Source of the DNA: Halomonas getboli
GTDB taxonomy: Bacteria > Pseudomonadota > Gammaproteobacteria > Pseudomonadales > Halomonadaceae
DNA: 64,000 nt
Direction: 5' to 3'
NCBI RefSeq assembly: GCF_023094245.1
Contig: NZ_JALMEW010000001.1
Coordinates: 62,001-126,000 of the forward strand
The notes beneath the pieces were generated by a model. It was given only the letters and a program-made list of their open reading frames with translations. It was not told where the DNA came from and did not search any database. This document shows, piece by piece, positions 16,487 to 26,728 of the stretch (position 1 is its first letter; each line of letters starts with the position of its first letter). Position numbers and translations under genes: made by a program.

Positions 16487-16730
16487 GGCGGTTCTCCTCG
16501 TGCCGGTGAAACCTCTCGCCGGGGGCCTCGGCCCGGACGCGCCTACCGTGCTCCGCCGATGCCCATCGGACCCGGATAGAGCACGGCTTGTCTCGCGTTC
16601 ATCATAGCCAACTCCCGATGCGCTGCATGTCGGCGGCCACCAACGGTTGCCGGTGCAACAGGAACCCGCCCCTTGAGACGCTGCTCCAATGAGGCACAAT
16701 GCCGCCACTGTCGAGCGATGGAGATCCACC

Positions 16731-17303
16731 ATGGATGCCCGAGAATACCTGGCCCGCAAGGGGCTGGACGGCGAGCGTGACCGCGAGCGCCCCAATACCC
16801 TGGAAGAGAAGGCCTGGGAGCGTGCCCGGGAGTCCGGTGATCATCGTCCCCGGGCGGGGACGCCTCACGACTGGGAGGACTGGGAGCGCTACCACGACGA
16901 GCTCGCCGAGGGGGCCGACGGCCTGACGCAGAAGATCGATCACGAGGCCCATCGCCAGGCCCTGGAACACGAATCGACGTCGGCACGGCCTGCGGCCTCC
17001 GCGGTCGGCGAATGGACGCCCGAGTCGGTGCCCTCGGCATCGACCGAACCTGCGCGGTCGACCGCCGAGCCGGCGTCCTCTTCTCCGTCGACATCGACGT
17101 CTTCGTCGGCATCCGAGCCGGCACCGGGTCGGCCCGAGCCCTTCGGCGCCCTGCTGGCGTTGGCGTTACTGCTGCCGCCGCTGGCCATGGGGCTTGCCGG
17201 CGGTGGTTCCCGTCGCGTGTGGATCGCCGTGGGGCTGACGCTGCTCGGCTGGCTGCCCGGCATGGCCTACGTGCTGCATACGCTGCTTCGCGCTCGCGGC
17301 TGA
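16731..17303 (+). CDS. Pmp3/YqaE-like membrane protein with long hydrophilic N-terminus
   Basis: A 190-residue protein in two parts. Residues 1-135 are charged and then very rich in Ser, Thr, Ala and Pro (residues about 85-130), probably disordered. Residues about 136-188 contain two membrane helices, ALLALALLLPPLAMGLAGG and VWIAVGLTLLGWLPGMAYVLH, matching the small Pmp3/YqaE family (UPF0057), which normally is only 50-60 residues long. Pmp3 proteins respond to salt stress in yeast and plants. GGAG precedes the ATG. The extension makes the protein unusual; its role is unknown. Confidence 0.65.
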   Translation: MDAREYLARKGLDGERDRERPNTLEEKAWERARESGDHRPRAGTPHDWEDWERYHDELAEGADGLTQKIDHEAHRQALEHESTSARPAASAVGEWTPESVPSASTEPARSTAEPASSSPSTSTSSSASEPAPGRPEPFGALLALALLLPPLAMGLAGGGSRRVWIAVGLTLLGWLPGMAYVLHTLLRARG

Positions 17304-17369
17304 CGGTTGGCAGGCCGGATGCCGCCGGTATAATCCCCGGCGCCTCGCTTTTCCAAATGGAGTGGAACC

Positions 17370-18239
17370 TTGGGCTATCTCGTCGGCATCACCGTCCTCT
17401 GGGCCTTTTCTTTTTCGCTGATCGGCGTCTATCTGGCTGGCCAGGTCGACAGCTACTTCTCGGTGATGACCCGCATCGTGCTGGCGGCCCTGCTGTTCCT
17501 GCCCTTGCTGCGTCCGCGCCTGCTGCGCGGACGCCAGCGGCTGACCCTGATGGGTCTGGGCGCCGTGCAGCTCGGCATGATGTACATCTTCTTCTATCAG
17601 TCCTTCCTGCTGCTCTCGGTGCCCGAGGTGCTGCTGTTCACGGTGCTCACGCCGCTCTATATCACCGTGCTCGACGATCTGATGTTCAAGCGTTTCTCGC
17701 CGTTTCACCTGCTGACGGCCGCCCTGGCGGTGCTGGGCGCGGCGGTGATTCGCTATCGTGGCCTGGACGGCGGCTACTGGCTGGGCTTCCTAGTGGTGCA
17801 GGGGGCGAACCTGTGCTTCGCCCTGGGTCAGGTCGGCTATCGCCGGCTCTCGGCCGGGCTGCCCGACGATCTGCCGCGGCTGTCGGTGTTCGGGTGGTTC
17901 TACCTGGGGGCTGCGGTCGTGGCGCTGCCGGCGTTCCTGCTCTGGGGCGATGCCTCGGCGCTGCCCGCCACGCCGCTGCAGTGGGGCGTGCTGGCCTGGC
18001 TGGGGCTGGTGGCCTCGGGCGTGGGCTACTTCCTGTGGAACATCGGCGCGACCCGGGTCGATGCCGGCGCGCTGGCGGTCATGAACAACGCCCTGGTGCC
18101 CGCGGGCCTGCTGGTCAACCTGCTGATCTGGAATCACGGCGCCGACCTGCCGCGCCTGGCGCTGGGCGGGGCCATCATCCTGGCTTCGCTGCTGATCAAC
18201 GAGTGGTGGCAGCGCCGTCGCGCCCCGCGCAGCGCCTGA
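17370..18239 (+). CDS. EamA-family (DMT superfamily) transporter
   Basis: A 289-residue inner-membrane protein with about ten hydrophobic helices in two EamA repeats (PF00892), including VLTPLYITVLDD and the second-repeat WGVLAWLGLVASGVGYFLWNIG. Family members export amino acids, amines or other metabolites; substrate is not readable. The start is a TTG at 17370 with GGAG 7 bases upstream; no ATG is available in the conserved region. It precedes nadK on the same strand by 64 bases, possibly without functional link. Confidence 0.82.
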   Translation: MGYLVGITVLWAFSFSLIGVYLAGQVDSYFSVMTRIVLAALLFLPLLRPRLLRGRQRLTLMGLGAVQLGMMYIFFYQSFLLLSVPEVLLFTVLTPLYITVLDDLMFKRFSPFHLLTAALAVLGAAVIRYRGLDGGYWLGFLVVQGANLCFALGQVGYRRLSAGLPDDLPRLSVFGWFYLGAAVVALPAFLLWGDASALPATPLQWGVLAWLGLVASGVGYFLWNIGATRVDAGALAVMNNALVPAGLLVNLLIWNHGADLPRLALGGAIILASLLINEWWQRRRAPRSA

Positions 18240-18303
18240 GGGCGGTTTGCCCGGCCGCCAGCCAGTCGCCATAATGAGCCGTCGCGACGCGAAGGACCCG
18301 CTC

Positions 18304-19215
18304 ATGCACGCCTCTAATCATCAGGCCTCCAAGAAGCAGGCTTTCAAGAACATCGGCCTGATCGGCCGCCTGGGCAGCGCCAAGGTGGTCGAGACCCTCA
18401 AGCGGCTGAGCCGCTTCCTCGACGACGCCGGCTATCACGTCATCCTCGAGGATCGCACCGCCACCGTGCTGCTCGGCCACGGCCATCCCGAGGCCAGCCG
18501 CCGTCGGCTGGGCGAACTGTGCGATCTGGTGATCGTGGTCGGCGGTGATGGCAGCCTGCTTGGTGCCGCCCGCACCCTGTGCCACAGCGGCACCCTGGTG
18601 CTGGGCGTCAACCGCGGCCGGCTGGGCTTTCTCACCGACATTTCCCCCGACGAGCTCGAGGAGCGCGTGGGCGAGGTGCTGGCCGGCCAGTACGAGCTAG
18701 AGGAGCGCTTCCTGCTCGACGCCGAGCTCTATCGCGACGGCGTGCTGGTCGGCGACGGCGACGCCCTGAACGAGGTGGTGCTGCACCCCGGCAAGGCGGT
18801 GCGCATGATCGAGTTCGAGCTGTTCATCGACGACCAGTTCGTGCACAGCCAGCGCAGCGACGGCCTGATCATCGCCACGCCCACCGGCTCCACGGCCTAT
18901 GCGCTGTCCGGCGGCGGGCCGATCATGCATCCTCGGCTGGAGGTCGTGACCCTGGTGCCGATGTTCCCGCACACGCTGTCGAGCCGGCCGATCGCCGTCG
19001 ACGCGGCCAGCGAGATCCGCATCCACATCGGCGAGACCAACCAGACCTACCCGCATATCAGCTGTGACGGCCAGACCCGCGCCGTGGCCAAGCCCGACGA
19101 CGTGCTCGTGATCCGCCGCAAGCCGCAGCGGGTGCAGCTCGTTCACCCGATGGGGCACAATTTCTACGAGGTCCTGCGCAGCAAGCTGGGCTGGAGCAAC
19201 CGCCTGGGAGACTGA
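18304..19215 (+). CDS. nadK: NAD kinase
   Basis: A 303-residue ATP-NAD kinase that phosphorylates NAD to NADP in the cytoplasm. The diagnostic GGDGS motif is at residues 80-84, followed by LGVNRGRLGFLTDI, NEVVLHPG and the TPTGSTAYALSGGGPI block that forms the NAD site. Length and motif order are typical of proteobacterial NadK. The ATG at 18304 begins the family-typical N-terminus KNIGLIGRLGS. The metallophosphatase gene begins one base after the stop, so they are co-transcribed. Confidence 0.95.
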   Translation: MHASNHQASKKQAFKNIGLIGRLGSAKVVETLKRLSRFLDDAGYHVILEDRTATVLLGHGHPEASRRRLGELCDLVIVVGGDGSLLGAARTLCHSGTLVLGVNRGRLGFLTDISPDELEERVGEVLAGQYELEERFLLDAELYRDGVLVGDGDALNEVVLHPGKAVRMIEFELFIDDQFVHSQRSDGLIIATPTGSTAYALSGGGPIMHPRLEVVTLVPMFPHTLSSRPIAVDAASEIRIHIGETNQTYPHISCDGQTRAVAKPDDVLVIRRKPQRVQLVHPMGHNFYEVLRSKLGWSNRLGD

Positions 19216-19216
19216 G

Positions 19217-20218
19217 GTGAGCAGAGCGCCCCTGGAAGGCTACGACCTGATCGGCGACGTGCACGGCTGCGGCGCCACGCTGGCGGCCCTGCTTGAACGC
19301 CTCGGCTACCACCAGCGTGGCGGCGTCTATCGCCATCCGCGGCGCAAGGTGATCTTCCTCGGTGACCTGATCGACCGCGGCCCGCGCATCCGCCTGGCCG
19401 TGACCATCGCCCGGCGCATGGTGGAGGAGGGCGAGGCGCTGATCGTGATGGGCAATCACGAGATCAACGCCCTGGCCTATCACCATCGTGCCCCCGCCGA
19501 GCTGGGCCGCGAATGGCTGCGCGAGCACACTCCGCGCCACAACCGCATCGTCCGCGAGACCCTCGAGCAGTACCGCGATCATCCCCAGGAGTGGGACGAG
19601 ACGCTGGCCTGGTTCCTCGACATCCCGCTGTTCCTGGAGCTCGACGGCCTGCGGGTGGTGCATGCCTGCTGGGATCAGCCGCGGATCGACGAGCTTTGTG
19701 TCTCGCGCCCGGACGGCCGCATCGACCTCGATTTCCTGACCGCCGCCGTGCGCCACGGCACGCGCGAGTTCGAGATTCTCGACCGGCTCACCCGCGGCAG
19801 CCATATCACGTTGCCCGAGGGCGTGCAGATCCAGTCCGGCGACGGCTTCACCCGGCGCAGCTTTCGCGCCCATTTCTGGGCGCATCGACCCCGTACCTGG
19901 GGCGACGTGGTGTTCCAGCCCGACAACCTGCCGGGCGACCTGGAGCTGCGCCCGCTGAGCGCGGCCGAGGCCGCGCGCCTGACCCACTACGGCCCCGACG
20001 AGCCGCCGCTGTTCATCGGCCACTACTGGTGTGAGGGCATTCCGGCGCTGCCGGCGCCCAACATCGCCTGCCTGGACTACAGCGCGGTGAAGTTCGGCCG
20101 CCTGGTGGCCTATCGCTGGAGCGGCGAGGCGCGCCTCGACGCCGATAATTTCGTGTGGATTCGCGTACCCCGGGAAGAGCAGGCCCGGCCGCAGCCCTGG
20201 GAAATCGATTTCGACTGA
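19217..20218 (+). CDS. Calcineurin-like metallophosphatase
   Basis: A 333-residue phosphoesterase with the metal-binding series GDVHG (residues 13-17), GDLIDRG (about 56-62) and GNHE (about 86-89), plus a downstream GHYW motif. It belongs with bacterial PrpE/ApaH-like phosphatases; the substrate (protein, dinucleotide or sugar phosphate) cannot be stated. It starts with GTG one base after nadK and probably shares its transcript. A strong terminator at 20312 ends the unit. Confidence 0.83.
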   Translation: MSRAPLEGYDLIGDVHGCGATLAALLERLGYHQRGGVYRHPRRKVIFLGDLIDRGPRIRLAVTIARRMVEEGEALIVMGNHEINALAYHHRAPAELGREWLREHTPRHNRIVRETLEQYRDHPQEWDETLAWFLDIPLFLELDGLRVVHACWDQPRIDELCVSRPDGRIDLDFLTAAVRHGTREFEILDRLTRGSHITLPEGVQIQSGDGFTRRSFRAHFWAHRPRTWGDVVFQPDNLPGDLELRPLSAAEAARLTHYGPDEPPLFIGHYWCEGIPALPAPNIACLDYSAVKFGRLVAYRWSGEARLDADNFVWIRVPREEQARPQPWEIDFD

Positions 20219-20311
20219 TACAAAACGTTACCTAATCACCGCGCAACGTTGCGAACTTGTCGCCCTGCGGGCCATCAGAGTAAGTGTTCCCTTGAACGAT
20301 CCCTTGCTCTT

Positions 20312-20341
20312 GTCCGGCGGCCCCCTCCGCCGGACTTTTTA
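20312..20341 (+). terminator. Intrinsic terminator after the metallophosphatase gene
   Basis: GTCCGGCGG pairs with CCGCCGGAC around a CCCCCT loop, then T5. It separates the nadK unit from glpG. Confidence 0.9.
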
Positions 20342-20412
20342 TTGGGCGCCCGGTGGGTACCCGCCCCGACCCGCCCAGTTCGCCCCGTGATGCGCCCGCC
20401 AGAGGAGAGACC

Positions 20413-21270
20413 ATGTATCGGGTGATGCTGCTGCCCCGCGACACCGACACCCGCGAGTTGCGTCAGGCCCTCTGGGCACATCGCATCGGCCATCGCTACA
20501 CCGACGAAGCGGAGGGACAGGTGCTGTGGCTGGTCGATCCCCGCCAGCAGGAGACCATGCAGCGCCTGGTGCTGCGCTGGCAGCGCGGCGAGTCGCTGAT
20601 GCCGGAGGGGGGGAAGGTGCTTCGCCCGCGGGGCGAGACGCCGGACTGGCTGGCGTCGTTGCGTCAGGTGCCGGTGACCGCGGTCGCGATGGGGCTGTGC
20701 CTGGCGGTGTTTGCGGTGATGAGCGTGCTCGGGGACCGTGTGATCGCTGCCATGACCATCGTGCCGGTGGGTGTGGCCGGCGGCCAGCTGGCCTTCGGCA
20801 GCCTAGGTGAGATGCTGGCCTCCGGGCAGGTGTGGCGGCTGCTGTCGCCTGCCTTCCTGCACTTCGGCTGGATGCATCTGATCTTCAACATGCTGTGGCT
20901 GTGGGTTTTTGGCCGTCAGGTCGAGTCGCTCCACGGCCGCGGGCGCATGCTGACGCTGCTGCTGGCCGCCGGCATCGGCGGCAACCTGGCCCAGTACGCT
21001 ACCGGCACGGTGCTGTTCGGCGGCATGTCGGGCGTCGACTTCGCGCTGCTCGGCTACGTCTGGCTGATGGCGCGGCGGCGCCCGGACGACGGCTTCTTCG
21101 TGCCCCAGATGCTGGTGGTGTTCATGCTCGGCTGGATGGTCTTCACCATGACCGACGTGGCCGACCTGTTTGGCTTCGGCAACGTGGCCAACGAGGCGCA
21201 CCTGGGCGGGCTGGTCGTGGGACTATTGTTTGGCTGGTATCATTCTCGGGCGCGCCGTGCCCGGCGCTGA
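20413..21270 (+). CDS. glpG: Rhomboid intramembrane serine protease GlpG
   Basis: A 285-residue inner-membrane protease. The N-terminal about 80 residues form the GlpG cytoplasmic domain (MYRVMLLPRDTDTRELRQAL). The membrane core has HFGWMHLIFNM (residues about 150-160), the catalytic Ser206 in GMSG and the catalytic His263 in NEAHLGG. GlpG cleaves transmembrane substrates within the bilayer. GAGGAG precedes the ATG. YeaC-like and DUF2797 genes follow closely on the same strand. Confidence 0.93.
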   Translation: MYRVMLLPRDTDTRELRQALWAHRIGHRYTDEAEGQVLWLVDPRQQETMQRLVLRWQRGESLMPEGGKVLRPRGETPDWLASLRQVPVTAVAMGLCLAVFAVMSVLGDRVIAAMTIVPVGVAGGQLAFGSLGEMLASGQVWRLLSPAFLHFGWMHLIFNMLWLWVFGRQVESLHGRGRMLTLLLAAGIGGNLAQYATGTVLFGGMSGVDFALLGYVWLMARRRPDDGFFVPQMLVVFMLGWMVFTMTDVADLFGFGNVANEAHLGGLVVGLLFGWYHSRARRARR

Positions 21271-21303
21271 TCTCCCGTTACGTTTCCTCCAGAGAAGCCT
21301 GCC

Positions 21304-21588
21304 ATGAGCGATATGACCTTCGAGCGCATGATCCAGCAGATGACGCCGGCCATCTACGAGAGCCTCAAGCAGGCGGTGGCCCTGCGCAAGTGGCCGGACG
21401 GCCGCTTTCTGACCGCCGAGCAGACCGAGCTGTGTCTCGAGGCGGTGATGCGCTACGAGGCCGAGAACAACGTGCCCGCCGAGGAGCGCGTCGGCTATCT
21501 GGAACGCCGCACCTGCGGCGCCGACAGCAGCGGTGCCGGGGTCTCCCCGCAGCAGGCCGGCCTCGGTCGGGACGTCGGCCGTGGCTGA
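21304..21588 (+). CDS. YeaC family protein (DUF1315)
   Basis: A 94-residue protein with the conserved YeaC core: [19 protein letters not shown], then ALRKWPDGR and LTAEQ....LEAVMRYE. Function is not established. The last 25 residues are less conserved and Gly/Ser-rich. The stop lies inside the start region of the DUF2797 gene (8-base overlap), a pairing often seen in gammaproteobacteria, suggesting a shared transcript. Confidence 0.85.
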   Translation: MSDMTFERMIQQMTPAIYESLKQAVALRKWPDGRFLTAEQTELCLEAVMRYEAENNVPAEERVGYLERRTCGADSSGAGVSPQQAGLGRDVGRG

Positions 21589-22411
21589 TGCCGTTGCTCT
21601 GACGGGCTGCCTGACCAAGATGGCCGTGGAGCCGGGTTCCCCGGCGCGCTACACGCTGCGCGCCGGCGACGAGCGCCTCGACCTCAATGCCCGGCTCGGC
21701 CAGCCGCTGCGGCTGACCTGGACCGGCGCCATCGCCTGCACCCACTGCGGGCGGGCGACGAAGAAGAGCTTCGGCCAGGGCCACTGCTACCCCTGCTTCA
21801 AGAAGCTGGCGAGCTGCGACAGCTGCATCATGAAGCCCGAGCAGTGCCACTACTTCCAGGGCACCTGCCGCGAGCCCGAATGGGGCGAGAGCCACTGCTT
21901 CCGGCCTCACGTGGTCTACCTGGCCAACGCCTCCGGGCTCAAGGTCGGCATCACCCGCGACACCCAGGTGCCGACCCGCTGGCTCGACCAGGGCGCCGTC
22001 CAGGCGCTGCCGATTCTCGAGGTCGACTCCCGCCAGCAGTCCGGCTTCGTCGAGGTGCTGTTCAAGGACGAGGTCTCGGATCGCACCAACTGGCGCGCCA
22101 TGCTCAAGGGCGACACCATGGAGCTCGACCTGCCCGGCGAGCGCGACCGCCTGCTCGAGCGCCTCGCGCCGGGGCTGCTCGAATTGCGCGAGCGCTTCGG
22201 CCATGACGCCATCCGCGAGCTCGACGCCGCACCCTGGGCCTTCGAATATCCGGTGCTGGAGCATCCCACCAAAGTGGTCTCGCACAACTTCGACAAGCAG
22301 CCCGAGGTCGCCGGCACCCTGCTCGGCATCAAGGGCCAGTACCTGATCCTCGACAGCGGCGTGATCAACCTGCGCAAGTTTACGGGCTACGAGGTCACCG
22401 TCGAGGCCTAG
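21581..22411 (+). CDS. DUF2797 family protein with zinc-finger-like cysteines
   Basis: About 276 residues. The N-terminal half carries a cysteine-rich block ([26 protein letters not shown], residues about 47-95) likely to bind zinc. The middle [17 protein letters not shown] is a GIY-YIG-like start (Y..xG..KVGIT), a nuclease-fold signature. The exact function is unknown. GTG at 21581 is the favoured start, overlapping YeaC by 8 bases; ATG at 21620 is an alternative. It may act on nucleic acid, which is inference. Confidence 0.75.
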   Translation: MADAVALTGCLTKMAVEPGSPARYTLRAGDERLDLNARLGQPLRLTWTGAIACTHCGRATKKSFGQGHCYPCFKKLASCDSCIMKPEQCHYFQGTCREPEWGESHCFRPHVVYLANASGLKVGITRDTQVPTRWLDQGAVQALPILEVDSRQQSGFVEVLFKDEVSDRTNWRAMLKGDTMELDLPGERDRLLERLAPGLLELRERFGHDAIRELDAAPWAFEYPVLEHPTKVVSHNFDKQPEVAGTLLGIKGQYLILDSGVINLRKFTGYEVTVEA

Positions 22412-22481
22412 GCACCGCCAGGCCCGAGTGAGATGTGTGGCTGCGCTATGCTCGGGAGGTGATCCGCACGAGGAGCCTCCC

Positions 22482-23489
22482 ATGAGCGAGATGCGCGCCA
22501 TGCGCCTGCACGCAGCCCACCAGCCGCTGCGCCTCGAGCGCGTGCCGATTCCCGAGCCCGGCCCTGGCGAGGTCCGGGTCCGGGTGCTGGCCTGCGGGGT
22601 GTGCCGCACCGACCTGCACGTGGTCGACGGCGAGCTGGAGCATCCCAGGCTGCCGCTGATTCCCGGCCATGAGATCGTCGGCGTGGTCGATGCGCTAGGG
22701 GAGGGTGTCGCCGGGCTTGAGACAGGGTTTGAGAGAGGCCAGCGGGTCGGCGTGCCCTGGCTGGGCTGGACCTGCGGCAAGTGCGAGTCCTGCCGGGCCG
22801 GGCGCGAGAACCTCTGCGAGCGCGCCGAGTTCACCGGCTACACCCGTGACGGCGGCTACGCCGAGTACTGCGTTGCCGATGCCCGCTACTGCTTCTCGCT
22901 CGACGACGATGATGCTCAGGCCGCCGCCCCGCTGCTGTGTGCGGGGCTGATCGGCTATCGCACCTGGCGGCTGGCCGGCGGCGACGCACCCCGGCGGCTG
23001 GGCCTCTACGGCTTCGGCGCCGCGGCGCATATCCTGGCCCAGCTGGCACTCTCTCGCGGCCAGATCCTCTATGCCTTCACCCGCCCCGGCGACCGCGAGG
23101 CCCAGGCCTTCGCCCGGCGTCTCGGCGCCGTCTGGGCAGGCGGCAGCGACGAGGCCCCGCCCGAGCCGCTGGACGCCGCCCTGCTGTTCGCCCCGGTGGG
23201 CGAGCTGGTGCCGATCGCGCTGTCCCACGTGCGCCCCGGCGGCACCGTGGTCTCCGGCGGCATTCACATGAGCGACATCCCGTCCTTTCCCTACCGGCTG
23301 CTGTGGCAAGAGCGCAGCGTCAGGTCGGTGGCCAATCTCACCCGTCGCGACGGCGACGAGTTCCTCGCGCTGGCGCCGAAGGTGCCGATCCGCACCGAGA
23401 CCGTCGCCTATCCGCTGGAAGATGCCAATCGCGCCCTCGACGACCTGCGCGCCGGGCGCCTGTCCGGCGCCGCGGTGCTGGTGCCCTGA
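22482..23489 (+). CDS. Zinc-dependent alcohol dehydrogenase family protein
   Basis: A 335-residue medium-chain dehydrogenase. Catalytic zinc ligands are in ACGVCRTD and IPGHEIVG; the structural zinc lobe is [15 protein letters not shown] (residues about 93-107). The nucleotide-binding fold follows ([14 protein letters not shown]). It oxidises an alcohol or reduces an aldehyde with NAD(P)H; the substrate is not recognisable. GAGGAG precedes the ATG at 22482. A terminator separates it from the convergent bauC gene. Confidence 0.88.
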   Translation: MSEMRAMRLHAAHQPLRLERVPIPEPGPGEVRVRVLACGVCRTDLHVVDGELEHPRLPLIPGHEIVGVVDALGEGVAGLETGFERGQRVGVPWLGWTCGKCESCRAGRENLCERAEFTGYTRDGGYAEYCVADARYCFSLDDDDAQAAAPLLCAGLIGYRTWRLAGGDAPRRLGLYGFGAAAHILAQLALSRGQILYAFTRPGDREAQAFARRLGAVWAGGSDEAPPEPLDAALLFAPVGELVPIALSHVRPGGTVVSGGIHMSDIPSFPYRLLWQERSVRSVANLTRRDGDEFLALAPKVPIRTETVAYPLEDANRALDDLRAGRLSGAAVLVP

Positions 23490-23498
23490 CGCACAAAA

Positions 23499-23523
23499 GC
23501 CGAACCGGGCGGCCCGGTTCGGC
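23499..23523. terminator. Bidirectional hairpin terminator
   Basis: A perfect 11-bp stem GCCGAACCGGG / CCCGGTTCGGC with a 3-base loop lies between convergent genes. An A4 run on its left gives a U-run for the minus-strand gene at 23547. Confidence 0.75.
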
Positions 23524-23546
23524 GTCTGCTGGATGGCTCAGGTCGC

Positions 23547-25037
<1,491 letters not shown>

Positions 25038-25101
25038 GTATTACCTCTTGAATGCAGCTTCTAGGAGAAAGATTTGGTGCTGACGGACCGATGCGCTGTT
25101 G

Positions 25102-25193
25102 CGTCGACAAGCCTCCGCGAGGGCGCTGTAAACCCTTCACTGGGCGCCACATCCGCCATCCATGGGGGTGCCCCCCGCTTCGCCTTGTCCCCG
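25102..25193 (-). repeat. Dispersed palindromic repeat, copy C1
   Basis: Read on the minus strand it starts GGGGACAAGGCGAAGCGGG, contains GGCGCCCAGTGAAGGG then TTTACAGCGCCCTCGCG, and ends GGAGGCTTGTCGAC, so its ends are inverted repeats. The same core (AGCGCCCAGGGATGGGTTCA then CAGCGCCC) recurs at 36311 and 62023, and the same ends at 60974. It lies between bauA and bauC. Confidence 0.75.
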
Positions 25194-25217
25194 GCGCGCA
25201 TCTCAGGGGCGCCTGAT

Positions 25218-26561
25218 TCAATCCTGCTCGCCGATGGCGTCGCCCAGGGTATTGATGAGCCGGTCGATCTCTTCGCGTTCGACGATGAAAGGCAGGCCGA
25301 GCTGGATGGTGTCGCCGCCGTAGCGCACGTAGAACCCCTTGTCCCAGCACTTCATGGCGATCTCGTAAGGGCGCCGGGCCGGCTCGCCGGGGTAGGACTC
25401 GATCTGCAGGGCACCGGCGAGGCCGTAATTTCGGATATCGCTGATGTAGCGTGTGCCCTTGAGGCCGTGCAGAGCGTTCTCGAAGATCGGCGCCATCTCC
25501 TTCACCCGTTCGATCAGGCGATCGTTCTCGAGCACGTCGAGCGATGCCAGCGCCGCGGCGCAGGCCACCGGATGGCCCGAATAGGTGTAGCCGTGGGGCA
25601 GTTCCATCATGTAGTCGGGGCCGCCCTGCTCCATGAAGGTCTGGTAGATCTCGCCCTTCACGATGACGCCGCCCATGGGCACCGCGCCGTTGGTGAGCTG
25701 CTTGGCGACGTTCAGGATATCCGGCACCACGCCGAACTCCTCGGCGCCGGTCATCGACCCCATGCGGCCGAACCCGGTGATCACCTCGTCGAAGATCAGC
25801 AGTATGTCGTGCTGGTCGCAGATCTCGCGCAGGCGCTTGAGATACCCCTTGGGAGGTGGGATCACCCCGGCGGAGCCGGCCAGCGGCTCGACGATCACCG
25901 CGGCGATGTTGGAGGCATCGTGCAGGGCGATCAGTTCCAGCAGCTCGTCGGCACGTTCGGCGCCGCGCTCCGGCATGCCACGGGTGAAGGCGTTTTCCTT
26001 GAGCAGGGTATGGGGCAGGTGGTCGGCATCCACGCCCTGGCCGAACAGGCTGCGGTTAGCGCCGATGCCGCCGAGGCTGAAGCCGCCGAAGTTGACCCCG
26101 TGATAGCCCTTGGAACGGCCGATCAGCTTGGTCTTGGTCGGCTGGCCCTTCTTGCGCCAGTAGGCGCGGGCGATCTTCAGCGCGGTGTCGGCGCTCTCCG
26201 AGCCGGAGCCGGTGAAGAAGACGTGGTCGAGCCCCTCGGGCGTCAGCTCCCGCATGCGATGGGCCAGCTCGAACGCCTTGGGGTGGCCGTACTGGAAGGC
26301 GGGGGCATAGTCCAGCTCGCCGAGCTGTCGGGATACCGCCTCGGCGATCTCCGGACGGCAGTGGCCGGCGCCGCAGGTCCACAGCCCCGAGAGGCCGTCG
26401 AAGACGCGTCGTCCCTCGGCGTCGGTGAGATAGCTGCCCCGGGCGCCGGTGATGATGCGCGGATCGCGCTTGAACTGGCGATTGCCGGTATACGGCATCC
26501 AGTAGGCGTCCAGCTGTTCGTCGGTCAGGCCGGCGGCCTGTCGGGAGAAGCGATCTGACAT
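25218..26561 (-). CDS. bauA: Beta-alanine:pyruvate (omega-amino acid) aminotransferase
   Basis: A 447-residue class III PLP-dependent aminotransferase. The N-terminus LTDEQLDAYWMPYTGNRQFK and substrate-site GLSGLWTCGAGHCRPEI match omega-amino acid:pyruvate transaminases; the PLP lysine is in AKQLTNGAVPMGG. It converts beta-alanine plus pyruvate to malonate semialdehyde plus alanine, feeding BauC. The LysR gene bauR is divergent, with a 167-base shared promoter region. This arrangement parallels P. aeruginosa bauR-bauABC, without bauB here. Confidence 0.88.
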   Translation of the reverse strand: MSDRFSRQAAGLTDEQLDAYWMPYTGNRQFKRDPRIITGARGSYLTDAEGRRVFDGLSGLWTCGAGHCRPEIAEAVSRQLGELDYAPAFQYGHPKAFELAHRMRELTPEGLDHVFFTGSGSESADTALKIARAYWRKKGQPTKTKLIGRSKGYHGVNFGGFSLGGIGANRSLFGQGVDADHLPHTLLKENAFTRGMPERGAERADELLELIALHDASNIAAVIVEPLAGSAGVIPPPKGYLKRLREICDQHDILLIFDEVITGFGRMGSMTGAEEFGVVPDILNVAKQLTNGAVPMGGVIVKGEIYQTFMEQGGPDYMMELPHGYTYSGHPVACAAALASLDVLENDRLIERVKEMAPIFENALHGLKGTRYISDIRNYGLAGALQIESYPGEPARRPYEIAMKCWDKGFYVRYGGDTIQLGLPFIVEREEIDRLINTLGDAIGEQD

Positions 26562-26728
26562 GGCACCACCCTCGTTGGTCGTTGTCGTGTGCGTGGCCGT
26601 TCAGGATCAGCCTGGTGGAGCACCTGAATAAGTTAAATTCCGCTCTATTGAATTTCATGTAAGCAGAGGGTTAACTTTTTGGGCGCGTCCGGCCTCGGTC
26701 GCGCGCCCAACCCAGCGGAGACCATGTC

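Noticed and set aside
25038..25217. Possible small gene between bauC and bauA
   Set aside because: Open frames here coincide with the palindromic repeat C1 and have no ribosome binding site.
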